Below, in pieces: positions 17,189 to 25,191 of a stretch of DNA of 35,655 nt. Under the pieces are notes generated by a model that saw only the letters and a program-made list of their open reading frames with translations, ran no database searches and was not told the origin of the DNA. The position numbers and the translations under genes are program-made. This stretch comes from Clostridiales bacterium UBA1234 (GTDB lineage: Bacteria > Bacillota > Clostridia > TANB77 > UBA1234): contig DBWQ01000019.1 in NCBI GenBank assembly GCA_002308995.1, positions 1-35,655 on the forward strand. Direction: 5' to 3'. Position 1 is the first letter of the stretch. Each line of letters begins with the position of its first letter.

Positions 17189-17231
17189 AATGCACGTACC
17201 CGTTTAACGGTGGTACGTGCATTCTATTTTT
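17185..17231. terminator. Terminator of the structured RNA, shared with prfB
   Basis: A 15-bp stem (tagaatgcacgtacc / ggtacgtgcattcta) with an 11-nt loop is followed by TTTTTAT on the plus strand. It lies directly past the prfB stop codon (17230), so it can also end prfB transcripts, which come from the other side. Confidence 0.92.
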
Positions 17232-18346
17232 ATGACTTTTTTTCTTGTATCAAGGATTTTAAATATTCGTCTATAAAATCACTAATTTCCCCATTCATCA
17301 CCGCTTCCACATTTCCCGTTTCAAAGCTTGTGCGATGATCTTTTACCATCGTATAGGGGCAAAAAACATAAGAACGAATTTGACTTCCCCATGCAATTTC
17401 GCGTTGAATTCCCTTTAAATCCTCTATTTTTTCTTTATTTTCTCTTTCTTTTAATTCCATTAGTTTTGAAATTAACATTTTCATGGCTGTTTCTCTATTT
17501 TGGATTTGAGAACGTTGTGTTTGGCAAGAAACCACAATATTAGTTGGAATGTGCGTAATACGAATGGCTGATTCAGTTTTATTAATGTGCTGACCTCCCG
17601 CACCACTGGAACGGTAGGTATCGACTCTTAAATCCTCTGGATTAATCTCCACACTCACGGTATCATCAATCTCGGGAATTACCTCAACAGAGGCAAATGA
17701 AGTATGACGTCGTCCCGCTGCATCAAAAGGAGAAATCCTTACCAAACGATGAACGCCACTTTCTCCCTTTAAATAGCCATAACTGTAATTTCCAGAAACA
17801 CTAAAGGTAACACTTTTTAATCCTGCGCCATCCCCCTCTAAGTAATCTAGTTCCTCTAATTTGTAACCATTTTTTTCTGCCCACATCGAATACATACGAT
17901 ATAACATTTCAGCCCAATCTTGTGCCTCGGTTCCTCCTGCCCCTGGGTGAATCGTCACAATGGCATTAGCACCATCGTGAGGACCAGAAAGTAAATTTTG
18001 AATTTCTAATGCATCAATCTTTTTTTCAATTGTTTTTACATTGACTTTTACTTCTGGTATGACACTTTCTTCCCCCATTTCATTGCCAAGTTCAATTAAT
18101 ACTTTTGTATCCTCAAGCAAACCTTGAATTATCTCAAAGTTTCCCACTTGCTGTTTTAACATTTTTATTTTTTGAAGTATCTTCGTTGAATTCTCCATAT
18201 CCTGCCAGAAATCATTTTCCTTCGTTTTTTCCTCTAAAACTTGGATTTCTTCTTTTTTATGAGCTATGTCAAAGAGAATCCCTTAATTCTTTTAAACGTC
18301 TCTCATATTCTTTTAAAGAAAACATCGCTTCTTCTAATTCAATCAT
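17230..18346 (-). CDS. prfB: Peptide chain release factor 2, made by programmed +1 frameshift
   Basis: RF2 ends translation at UGA and UAA. Translation starts at the ATG at 18346 (upstream AAGGACGTG) and reads 25 codons to CTT followed by an in-frame TGA at codon 26 (18271-18269). A +1 shift at CTT-TGA-C joins the main frame, giving 371 residues. The stop-codon recognition motif SPF falls at 205-207 and the catalytic GGQ at 250-252, the positions familiar from E. coli RF2. The shift is autoregulatory in the family: low RF2 lets ribosomes pause at UGA and shift. The gene follows lemA by 13 bases, so they share a transcript, and it ends at the terminator shared with the convergent RNA. A search restricted to one frame would call it from the internal ATG at 18198. 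Confidence 0.97.
18268..18284 (-). promoter_or_regulatory. RF2 programmed frameshift site
   Basis: Minus strand: an internal Shine-Dalgarno-like AAGGG (18280-18284), five bases, then the slip codon CTT (18274-18272), TGA (18271-18269) and C. It matches the known RF2 recoding signal except that the Shine-Dalgarno spacing is two bases wider than in E. coli. Confidence 0.93.
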
Positions 18347-18359
18347 TATTTCACGTCCT

Positions 18360-18983
18360 TTATCCTTCTATCTCTTGAGGATTCAATTCTTCCTCCACTT
18401 CCATATGTTTCAAGGTCTTCTCTAATTGCTCTTTAAAATAAGATGTTGTTTCAAAATATTTCTTTTCTTCAAAACTAAAGAAATTAGAGATTAAGTTATT
18501 AGGAAACTTGTGCATGGTAATATTATACTCTTTCACATACTGATTATAAGTCTCTTTATTTTCTTGTAATTTCTCTTCTACATACTCTAAATCATGAATA
18601 AAAGGATATACCTCTTCTCCAGAAAAAACATCTCCTGACGCAACGTACCACTCATCTAGCTGTTTCGTAATATCATTTAAAAGCAGTGACAAATTGGCAT
18701 TTGCACTTGATTTTTCTTCGATACTATTCGATACGATAACCAAGTCTTTCGCTTCTTTTACCTTTTCTGACAAACTTTCCTCGCCAGATACGTACGTTTT
18801 CACTTGAGTGACAAAATTTGGTAGTAATTCAGCCTTCCTTTGAATGATTGCATCAATATCAGCAAGTGCAATTTCCGTCATCTCCGCTTTTTCCACAATA
18901 CGGTTATACCCCACAATCATAGATATTCCCAATATTAGTAGTATTAGAACAATGAAATAAAATAGTAAACTAGTGATTTTCAT
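18360..18983 (-). CDS. LemA family protein
   Basis: The protein has 207 residues. One N-terminal membrane segment (LLFYFIVLILLILGISMIVG, about residues 5-24) is followed by the LemA fold: YN...ADIDAIIQRKAELLPNFVTQVKTY, with coiled-coil-like helices and the family block NNLISNFFSFEEKKYFE toward the C-terminus. It is anchored in the membrane with the helical domain outside or inside depending on orientation. The molecular role of LemA proteins is not firmly known. The ATG at 18983 has GAGGAG upstream; the in-frame extension to 19073 overlaps the promoter. It is the first gene of the lemA-prfB operon. Confidence 0.9.
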   Translation of the reverse strand: MKITSLLFYFIVLILLILGISMIVGYNRIVEKAEMTEIALADIDAIIQRKAELLPNFVTQVKTYVSGEESLSEKVKEAKDLVIVSNSIEEKSSANANLSLLLNDITKQLDEWYVASGDVFSGEEVYPFIHDLEYVEEKLQENKETYNQYVKEYNITMHKFPNNLISNFFSFEEKKYFETTSYFKEQLEKTLKHMEVEEELNPQEIEG

Positions 18984-19028
18984 GTTACTCTCCTCTTTTA
19001 TTTGCTTAATTGGTTTACACTCTTTATT

Positions 19029-19057
19029 ATTATAGTAACGAAATCTTCTTTTGTCAA
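19029..19057 (-). promoter_or_regulatory. Consensus promoter of lemA-prfB
   Basis: Minus strand TTGACA (19052-19057), 17 bp, TATAAT (19029-19034), about 45 bases upstream of the lemA ATG. Confidence 0.88.
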
Positions 19058-19147
19058 TTATCAGATTCGACAAAAAAAGCGCTTTATCCCTCTATTTCAG
19101 TCAATTTTCCAAAATATCGGATCATTTTAGACATCCTATATAAGAAA

Positions 19148-20710
19148 CTATTTACTTGGGTTTTTTTCTCCAGATTCCTCAGAAAAATCGCTCATGTGAA
19201 CGGCAGAATCTTCAACTGTACTTTGTGTCATTACATTTGCAAAATAAGGATAACTACAATTCATTTTTTCAATCCAAATAAAAACAAAGGAAATTGAAAA
19301 AAACATAACCAATTCTAGAACTAAATAAAGAATCTTTTTTTCAGAATCGTTTTCTTTTTGAAATTTGTGAAAAACATCCAGTAGCAAATTCATCAAAAGA
19401 ATAACAAACATGACAAGAATAATAGAACAAAGGAATATGTCTGGCAAGCCAAAATGAGTTACCAAATGATTATAGCTAGGCAAATACTCACAAGCAAGAT
19501 GAATTACTTTCCAAAAAGCAATGTGATTATAAACATATTGAACTAGTCCAAAACAAAACAAAAACAAAAAAGCATATTTCTTAATTTTTTCATTTTCCTC
19601 TGCTAATACATTCATCCCCATTACAATAAAAATGAGATAAAGAAAATGAAGCGAATACAAAAAACAATAGCTATTCCCATAAAAGATGTGTAACAAACTA
19701 TTAAAAAGCAAAGCAAGTATTAAAACAATATTAAGATATTTGTTTTTTTTGAAATTTCTAACTATGAAAAAGCCCATTAGCAAATAAAACAACGTCATAA
19801 AAACGCTACAGATGATACCCATATCAGAAAAAACAATTTTATAGTTACTACCATTATATTCTTTCCCATCAATTGATACCGCTTTAACATCTGCACCAAT
19901 GATTGAATGATAATAGTCTTCTTGAAGAACAGTTTTAAGTTCCTCTTTATCGACTGTATAGTTAATATAGTTTTCTTCCTCTCTAAAATCCATCTCAGGG
20001 ATATTAGGCCATACATATTTTTGAGCTTTCCCTAAAAAACCAGAAAAAACAATAACAGCAATACACATAAAAAGTGTCGTATTAAGGCTTGCCTTTTTAG
20101 AAATAAAAAGATAAAACAATACAATCCAAAAAATGATTAAATTCGTAATTGTAACAGAATACGATAGAACGCCCAATATCATCAAAATCACAATTGATTT
20201 GTAAGATAATTGTTCTTCATCTCTTTTTTTAATAACATAGTACCATAATAATAACAAGAAAAATGCAGCAATGTTAAATACTTCAATTCCTGCCGTAAAA
20301 ACAATATTAGAAAAGCTAAACACATAGCAAGCAGTTAAACATAAAGGAAGCTTTTTATCCTGAGAAAAAGAAGTCATTATTAAATAGAGAAAGCTTGCTG
20401 AAAGCGAGGTTACCACAGAAGATATCACTATACAAGCTAACATTTTATCTAGCACAATACCTTTCACCAAAAAATAAACAGGTTGCACTAGCAAAATAAA
20501 CAATGGATGAACCTTAATACGATAATGACTGGCAAAAATAGTAGTCATATCTGTGATTACCCTTTTACTATCTGCTTCAAATAGCAAATTATTATTGTTG
20601 CTAAAGTCATAATTATACGATAAAAATAGTCCCAGTACCATGTAAAACATAAGAGAAGAAAAGAAAACAATTCTTGTGATTTTTCTTTCTGAAAGATCTA
20701 TTTTTTTCAA
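19148..20710 (-). CDS. Polytopic membrane protein, probable GT-C-type glycosyltransferase
   Basis: About 520 residues with some ten to twelve hydrophobic segments. An acidic pair lies in the first extracytoplasmic loop (LLFEADSKRVITDM), followed by HPLF, as in GT-C glycosyltransferases that use polyprenyl-phosphate sugars. A soluble insert with VWPNIPEMDFREEENY lies near the middle, and a short acidic tail (EESGEKNPSK) ends it. The start is uncertain: a TTG at 20710 has GGAGG exactly eight bases upstream, while an ATG at 20725 and a TTG at 20740 have weak sites. It follows the prenyltransferase gene by fewer than 40 bases, so the two form an operon. The pairing suggests that the sugar lipid made by one is used by the other. 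Family by fold only. Confidence 0.65.
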   Translation of the reverse strand: MKKIDLSERKITRIVFFSSLMFYMVLGLFLSYNYDFSNNNNLLFEADSKRVITDMTTIFASHYRIKVHPLFILLVQPVYFLVKGIVLDKMLACIVISSVVTSLSASFLYLIMTSFSQDKKLPLCLTACYVFSFSNIVFTAGIEVFNIAAFFLLLLWYYVIKKRDEEQLSYKSIVILMILGVLSYSVTITNLIIFWIVLFYLFISKKASLNTTLFMCIAVIVFSGFLGKAQKYVWPNIPEMDFREEENYINYTVDKEELKTVLQEDYYHSIIGADVKAVSIDGKEYNGSNYKIVFSDMGIICSVFMTLFYLLMGFFIVRNFKKNKYLNIVLILALLFNSLLHIFYGNSYCFLYSLHFLYLIFIVMGMNVLAEENEKIKKYAFLFLFCFGLVQYVYNHIAFWKVIHLACEYLPSYNHLVTHFGLPDIFLCSIILVMFVILLMNLLLDVFHKFQKENDSEKKILYLVLELVMFFSISFVFIWIEKMNCSYPYFANVMTQSTVEDSAVHMSDFSEESGEKNPSK

Positions 20711-20747
20711 ATCAATATCCTCCATTTCACTCAAATTCAAAAATAAT

Positions 20748-21620
20748 CTAGACTATGTACAATAATAATAACATCGTCAAAATATAAACTACTACTAGTA
20801 TCAATAGTTTTTTATCTGATAATAATACATCAATAGGATCTCCATAAGAATTATTTTCAATATCAAAACTATATAATTGTAAAATTAGCATAACAAGCGG
20901 AATCGTCCAAAAGCGATAATCGTTGGCACTACGTATAGTTACTGTTTCATCCACAGACCATAATGTATATGCCACCATCGACAGTGCATAAGACACATAC
21001 ATATTCTTATCTAAAAACTCAACCGTATAGTTATTTAAAACCTTACGACTCTCAGCGCCAACTTTCATCATTTCATTTCTTCTTTTACCAAAGCCCAAAT
21101 AAAATCCGCCAAAAATTATCATCAAGTATAAGTACTTAGAAACAACAATAGAAGTAGCTGCTGCTCCATAAATCACTCTTAGTACGAAGCCAAAAACAAT
21201 CACAGAAACATCTAAAATAGGCACATTTTTAAAATAGTAACTATATAAAATGTTTAAGATAATATAAAAAAGTGGAATTTCAATAATCCATGCATAATGG
21301 GATAGTTGATACAAATACCTGATAAGTAGCAATGATATCACGATAAAAAAACACATAATACCGATTGCCTTTGAAATGCTAATTGCACCAGATGCAAGCG
21401 GTCTATTCTTTTTAATAGGATGCTTTTTATCCTCTTCGACATCACAAATATCATTCATAATGTACACAATCGAGGATACAAAAGAAAAAACAAAAAACGC
21501 CACTATTCCTCTTTTTAAAAAATCTATATTTAAAAAAGTCAGATTAAAAAACATAGGAATAAATACCAATCCATTTTTCAGCCAATGTTTCACTCTCATT
21601 AATTTCAATACATTCTTCAT
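20748..21620 (-). CDS. UbiA-type prenyltransferase, similar to decaprenyl-phosphate phosphoribosyltransferase
   Basis: The protein has 290 residues and about eight or nine membrane helices. The first aspartate motif is NDICDVEED at 56-64, followed by KHPIKKNRPLASG (66-78). A second conserved region includes LDVSVIVFGFVLRVIYGA and FGKRRNE near 175-185. This set resembles DPPR synthase (Rv3806c family), which joins phosphoribose pyrophosphate to polyprenyl phosphate at the membrane as the first step to polyprenyl-phospho-arabinose. Ordinary quinone or heme UbiA enzymes fit less well. The ATG has GAGG seven bases upstream. The downstream gene is the GT-C-like protein. The oxidase/reductase and phosphatase steps of the arabinose route are not in this window. 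Substrate inferred. Confidence 0.8.
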   Translation of the reverse strand: MKNVLKLMRVKHWLKNGLVFIPMFFNLTFLNIDFLKRGIVAFFVFSFVSSIVYIMNDICDVEEDKKHPIKKNRPLASGAISISKAIGIMCFFIVISLLLIRYLYQLSHYAWIIEIPLFYIILNILYSYYFKNVPILDVSVIVFGFVLRVIYGAAATSIVVSKYLYLMIIFGGFYLGFGKRRNEMMKVGAESRKVLNNYTVEFLDKNMYVSYALSMVAYTLWSVDETVTIRSANDYRFWTIPLVMLILQLYSFDIENNSYGDPIDVLLSDKKLLILVVVYILTMLLLLYIV

Positions 21621-21662
21621 TTGATAGCCTCAATTCTATTTCATAATCTCCTCACATATTAT

Positions 21663-21691
21663 ATAATACAACATTTTTTAAAAAAAGACAA
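21663..21691 (-). promoter_or_regulatory. Possible promoter of the prenyltransferase/GT-C pair
   Basis: Minus strand TTGTCT (21686-21691), 17 bp, TATTAT (21663-21668). The -35 overlaps the T-tract arm of the preceding terminator. A second TATAAT at 21658-21663 lacks a good -35. Confidence 0.4.
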
Positions 21692-21720
21692 AATTATCTC
21701 TTTAGATAATTCTGCCTTTT
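21683..21720 (-). terminator. Terminator after the DUF1653 gene
   Basis: A 17-bp imperfect stem whose two mismatched positions become G-U pairs only in the minus-strand RNA is followed by a run of T on that strand. It lies about 50 bases past the stop codon at 21773. Confidence 0.8.
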
Positions 21721-21772
21721 CTTAGTTCTTTAAAATAATCATTATGTTACGTCAAAAAGGGGTGTTCCACAA

Positions 21773-22057
21773 TCAACATAATTCAAAACGGTATTTTTGA
21801 GAAATCTCTGGATACTTTTCGTGATCTACTTCTGACATAAACATTTCTAATGGCCTTGCCGCAAAATCAACTCCATTTGTACATTCAGTAGAATATAGAG
21901 GTTTATAAATCATTAATTCTTCCTTATTTTCAGTATGTCTTGCAGTACCAATAATTTCATATAAATATAAATTAGGTTCTTCTTTTAATTGTTCTTCCGT
22001 CATTTTTTCTCTCTTAAAATGTTTAACAATATCTCCCTGATTAAACTTTCTTTCCAT
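21773..22057 (-). CDS. DUF1653 domain protein (94 aa)
   Basis: Small cytosolic protein with the DUF1653 pattern: QGDIVKHFK near the N-terminus, YEIIGTARHTENKEELMIYKPLY in the middle and ARPLEMFMSEV...YRFEL at the end. An insert (KMTEEQLKEEPNLY) separates the first two blocks. No biochemical role is known to me for the family. The ATG at 22057 has GGAG nine bases upstream; the in-frame extension to 22216 overlaps secA. It has its own promoter (22098-22126) and terminator. Confidence 0.85.
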   Translation of the reverse strand: MERKFNQGDIVKHFKREKMTEEQLKEEPNLYLYEIIGTARHTENKEELMIYKPLYSTECTNGVDFAARPLEMFMSEVDHEKYPEISQKYRFELC

Positions 22058-22097
22058 AAACAATTTCTCCTTAAATTCCTGTTTATAATCTTCCTTT

Positions 22098-22126
22098 ATT
22101 ATATAATAATAGGGACAAATATTCAA
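22098..22126 (-). promoter_or_regulatory. Promoter of the DUF1653 gene
   Basis: Minus strand TTGAAT (22121-22126), 17 bp, TATAAT (22098-22103). The -35 falls in the loop of a short hairpin (gggaca near 22112, tgtccc near 22131) that could be a weak secA terminator. Confidence 0.7.
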
Positions 22127-22157
22127 CATCTGTCCCCATATTTCAAATATGTCTTTA

Positions 22158-24887
22158 CTAATTCTTGCCACAGCAGTGTTTGTACTTCTTACCACTGCCA
22201 CATGGACATGGATCATTTCTGCCTACTTTTTCGCCTTTTTTATTTACCTTTGGTGCTGCTTTCTCAGGTCCTCCGGCTTGTTGTGCCGCATTAAAATTCG
22301 TCATCATTTGTTTTACCATATTAATTCTTTGCACATTTTGTCTTGGTATTAAATGAAGCATTGTTTTAACAACGGTTTCTTCGATGCTGGCAGTCATCTC
22401 ATTGAAGACATCATAGCTTTCAATTCGATACTCAACAACTGGATCTTTTTGCGCATATCCTTGAAGGCGGACAGCTTCTTTTAATTGTTCCATGGCATCT
22501 AAGTGGTCAATCCATTTTTCATCTACTGTTCTAAGAAGTACAACTCTCTCTAGTTCTCTAACATCTTCTCCAAGTTCTTTTTCTTTTTCTTCATATCGTT
22601 TGGTGGCAAGTGCTAGTACCTTTTCTTTCACAGCATCCTCATCCAATTCGCCATCCAAATGATATTCAATATCAAAAGTAGTTTTTAAATAATTTTCAAA
22701 TTCTTCTTTATCAATTGTTGCTGTATCATACACATTAAAGGTAGATTCTACTGCATTGTCGACAGCCTTCTTTAACATGTGTAAAATAGTATCTCTTAAA
22801 TTTTCGCCATCTAACACTTTTCTTCTTTCTTCATAGATGATATGTCTTTGATCATTCATGACATTATCATACTGAAGGACATTCTTTCTTGCTTGGAAGT
22901 GAAGCGATTGCACTGTTTGCTGTGCTCTCTCGATAGAATTGGTTAGCATTTTCATTTCGATAGGCACATCTTCTGGCATGTTAATCATGGCTGCGATATT
23001 TTGAATTCTATCTCCACCAAATAGTTTCATTAAGTCATCTTCTAATGATAGATAGAAAATTGATTCACCAATATCTCCTTGACGACCACTACGTCCTCTA
23101 AGCTGATTATCAATTCTTCTGGAGTCATGACGCTCCGTACCAATGATTTTTAATCCCCCTGCAGCAATTACTTTTTTTCTTTCTTCTTGAACTTCTCCAT
23201 CTACTTTATCATAAAACTTTTGATATTCTTTTCTTGCTTTTAAAACTTCTTCATCATCCGTTTCATTAAGGCTTGCCGCACTCATGATTAAATCTTCATC
23301 ATACCCTAGCTTTTTTAGTTCACGTTTGGCTAAGGCCTCCGTGTTACCACCTAGCATAATATCGGTACCACGACCTGCCATGTTAGTGGCAATGGTTACC
23401 GCACCAAATTTACCAGCTTGTGCTACAATCTCGGCTTCTTTTTCGTGATATTTGGCATTTAATACTTCGTGTGGAACGCCTTCTTTTTTTAGAAGTTCAC
23501 TTAGTTCCTCTGATTTTTCAATATTAGTGGTACCTACCAATACCGGTTGACCTTTGGCATGAGAAGCTTTAATGTCTTCTACTACATGACGAAGTTTAGC
23601 TCTTCTCGTACGATAAACCAAATCGTTATGATCAATTCTAATCATTGGCATATTGGTTGGGATTTCCACAACATCCAAATTATAGATTTGTCGAAACTCA
23701 TCTTGCTCTGTCATCGCTGTACCTGTCATACCACATAACTTATGATATAGCTTAAAATAGTTTTGGAAGGTGATGGTAGCAAGTGTTCTATTCTCATTTG
23801 CAATTTTCACATTTTCTTTTGCTTCGATTGCTTGATGTAGTCCTTCATTGTAACGTCTACCATACATAATTCTTCCTGTATGCTCGTCAACAATTAATAC
23901 TTCTCCATCTTTGACGATGTAATCGACATCAACTTTCATGACACCGTTAGCAGCCAATGCTTTATTGATATGATGTAATAATGTCATGTTATCCAAATCA
24001 GATAAGTTTTCTACACCAAAGTATTTTTCTGCCTTTTTGGTACCTGTACTTGTTAAGGTTGCTCTTCTTGATTTTAAATCGACAATATAATCATATTTTG
24101 CATCTTCTTCTGTTTCTTGTTGTTTGGCATCGTCTTCGGTGATTGTTTTTGATTTAAGTCCTTTGACAAATCGATCTGCTTGTTTGTATAAGTCATTTGC
24201 TTTATCAGCAGGTCCAGAAATAATTAGTGGTGTACGCGCTTCATCGATTAAGATACTATCAATTTCATCAACGATAGCATAATTTAATTCTCTTTGCACC
24301 ATTTGCTCTTTCTGAATGACCATATTATCCTTTAAGTAATCAAACCCATATTCATTATTAGTTCCATAAGTAATATCGGCATTATATGCTTTTCTTCTTT
24401 CTTCTGGTGTTAATTCATGAACAATCATTCCAACGCTAAGTCCAAGGAAATTATATAATTTCCCCATTTCTTCCCCTTGCGAACGAGCCAAATAATCATT
24501 GACCGTTACTAAATGCGCTCCCTTCCCTGAAAGTCCATTTAAATACAAGGCAAGTGACGCTGTAAGAGTTTTTCCTTCACCCGTTTTCATCTCAGCAATT
24601 CTTCCTTGATGAAGCACAATCGCACCTAAAAGCTGTACATCAAATGGTCTTTTACCAAAAACACGCACAGATCCTTCTCTGGCAACGGCATAAGCTTCTA
24701 CTAAAATATCATCTAACGTTTCTCCCTTGCTTAAGCGTTCTTTAAACTCTACTGTTTTATGTTTTAATTCTTCATCGGATAAACTTTGCATCGTTGGTTC
24801 TAAGCTATTGATTTCATCTACGTAATGCTGAATTTTTCTAATTTCTTTTTCACTATATGTTCCAAAAAGATTTTTAATGAATCCCAT
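22158..24887 (-). CDS. secA: Preprotein translocase ATPase SecA
   Basis: This motor drives Sec-dependent export at the membrane. It has 909 residues and is full length. Walker A is MKTGEGKT at 100-107, and the DEAD-box-like Walker B is in VDEIDSILIDEART. Helicase-like motifs follow (NMAGRGTDIMLGGN, GTERHDSRRIDNQLRGRSGRQGD). The preprotein cross-linking and scaffold domains lie between. The C-terminus carries the zinc-binding SecB/ribosome-contact motif (CPCGSGKKYKHCC). The ATG is the first of the frame. The gene lies about 85 bases after rpoZ; an inverted repeat sits in the gap. Confidence 0.98.
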   Translation of the reverse strand: MGFIKNLFGTYSEKEIRKIQHYVDEINSLEPTMQSLSDEELKHKTVEFKERLSKGETLDDILVEAYAVAREGSVRVFGKRPFDVQLLGAIVLHQGRIAEMKTGEGKTLTASLALYLNGLSGKGAHLVTVNDYLARSQGEEMGKLYNFLGLSVGMIVHELTPEERRKAYNADITYGTNNEYGFDYLKDNMVIQKEQMVQRELNYAIVDEIDSILIDEARTPLIISGPADKANDLYKQADRFVKGLKSKTITEDDAKQQETEEDAKYDYIVDLKSRRATLTSTGTKKAEKYFGVENLSDLDNMTLLHHINKALAANGVMKVDVDYIVKDGEVLIVDEHTGRIMYGRRYNEGLHQAIEAKENVKIANENRTLATITFQNYFKLYHKLCGMTGTAMTEQDEFRQIYNLDVVEIPTNMPMIRIDHNDLVYRTRRAKLRHVVEDIKASHAKGQPVLVGTTNIEKSEELSELLKKEGVPHEVLNAKYHEKEAEIVAQAGKFGAVTIATNMAGRGTDIMLGGNTEALAKRELKKLGYDEDLIMSAASLNETDDEEVLKARKEYQKFYDKVDGEVQEERKKVIAAGGLKIIGTERHDSRRIDNQLRGRSGRQGDIGESIFYLSLEDDLMKLFGGDRIQNIAAMINMPEDVPIEMKMLTNSIERAQQTVQSLHFQARKNVLQYDNVMNDQRHIIYEERRKVLDGENLRDTILHMLKKAVDNAVESTFNVYDTATIDKEEFENYLKTTFDIEYHLDGELDEDAVKEKVLALATKRYEEKEKELGEDVRELERVVLLRTVDEKWIDHLDAMEQLKEAVRLQGYAQKDPVVEYRIESYDVFNEMTASIEETVVKTMLHLIPRQNVQRINMVKQMMTNFNAAQQAGGPEKAAPKVNKKGEKVGRNDPCPCGSGKKYKHCCGKN

Positions 24888-24916
24888 CTTTTGTCCCCTT
24901 TCCTTAGATACGAGAG

Positions 24917-24952
24917 ATGAGAGGTGAGTAATTCACAATGCTCACCTCTCAT
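24917..24952. terminator. Inverted repeat between rpoZ and secA
   Basis: A perfect 12-bp repeat (atgagaggtgag / ctcacctctcat) with a 12-nt loop lies 20 bases past the rpoZ stop. No clear T tract follows on the minus strand, so it may be a weak terminator or an RNA processing or stability hairpin. Confidence 0.5.
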
Positions 24953-24972
24953 ACATAATTTCTTTGTTAAAA

Positions 24973-25176
24973 TTACGCTTCTTCTTCACTATCGATATTA
25001 ATCTTGCCCTCACTGATTTCAATGGCAGCGGTAGTAACATCAGACTCCATTTTTTTATCAGTAAGTTTTGGACTTCCTTGGGCAATTTGTCTTGCTCTCT
25101 TCGCTGTACCAATTACTAATGAATACTTTCCAGGTGCTTTCTTTAGTAGCTCTGTCATCGTTGGCTTAATAATCAT
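24973..25176 (-). CDS. rpoZ: RNA polymerase omega subunit
   Basis: The 67-residue protein has the omega signature KYSLVIGTAKRARQIA near residues 17-32, and an acidic tail. It helps assemble the beta-prime subunit. The ATG at 25176 lies eight bases after AGGAG; the ATG two codons earlier (25182) would be only two bases from that site. It follows yicC by 15 bases, in the usual clostridial order except that gmk and remA are absent between the two. Confidence 0.9.
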   Translation of the reverse strand: MIIKPTMTELLKKAPGKYSLVIGTAKRARQIAQGSPKLTDKKMESDVTTAAIEISEGKINIDSEEEA

Positions 25177-25191
25177 TTTCATCTCTCCTTT

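Larger units (their letters stand above)
17000..17231 (+). ncRNA. Structured non-coding RNA, about 230 nt (class uncertain, possibly raiA-like)
   Basis: A plus-strand transcript is defined by a strong promoter and a strong terminator, with no long ORF. A closing helix pairs 17000-17009 (taatatatca) with 17139-17148 (tgatgtatta), ten pairs with one G-U. Inside are a hairpin CTG-A-TGGG...CCCACAG near 17033-17053, a hairpin cggag...ctccg near 17085-17100, and atcgc/gcgat pairing (about 17070 with 17116). After the closing helix come an AAGGAG, a five-codon ORF (17171-17188) and the terminator. It is neither 6S, tmRNA nor RNase P as I know them. A match to the raiA RNA motif is possible from general size and style but was not verified. 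The RNA converges on prfB and overlaps its end. Confidence 0.72.

Noticed and set aside
17205..17226. T-box-like GGTGGTACG sequence near the end of the plus-strand RNA
   Set aside because: In T-box leaders the conserved GGTGG block lies in the 5' arm of the terminator/antiterminator. Here it is in the 3' arm, there is no specifier stem, and no synthetase gene follows on that strand.
21620..21660. Two-codon ORF (ATG AAA TAG) with GAGGAG just upstream of the prenyltransferase gene
   Set aside because: The site is only three bases from the ATG and the predicted transcription start falls about at that point, so translation there is doubtful; short runs like this arise by chance in AT-rich DNA.
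22058..22216. Longer N-terminus of the DUF1653 gene overlapping the end of secA
   Set aside because: The extension is shadow sequence of secA and lies partly upstream of the promoter at 22098-22126; a proper ribosome binding site marks the ATG at 22057.
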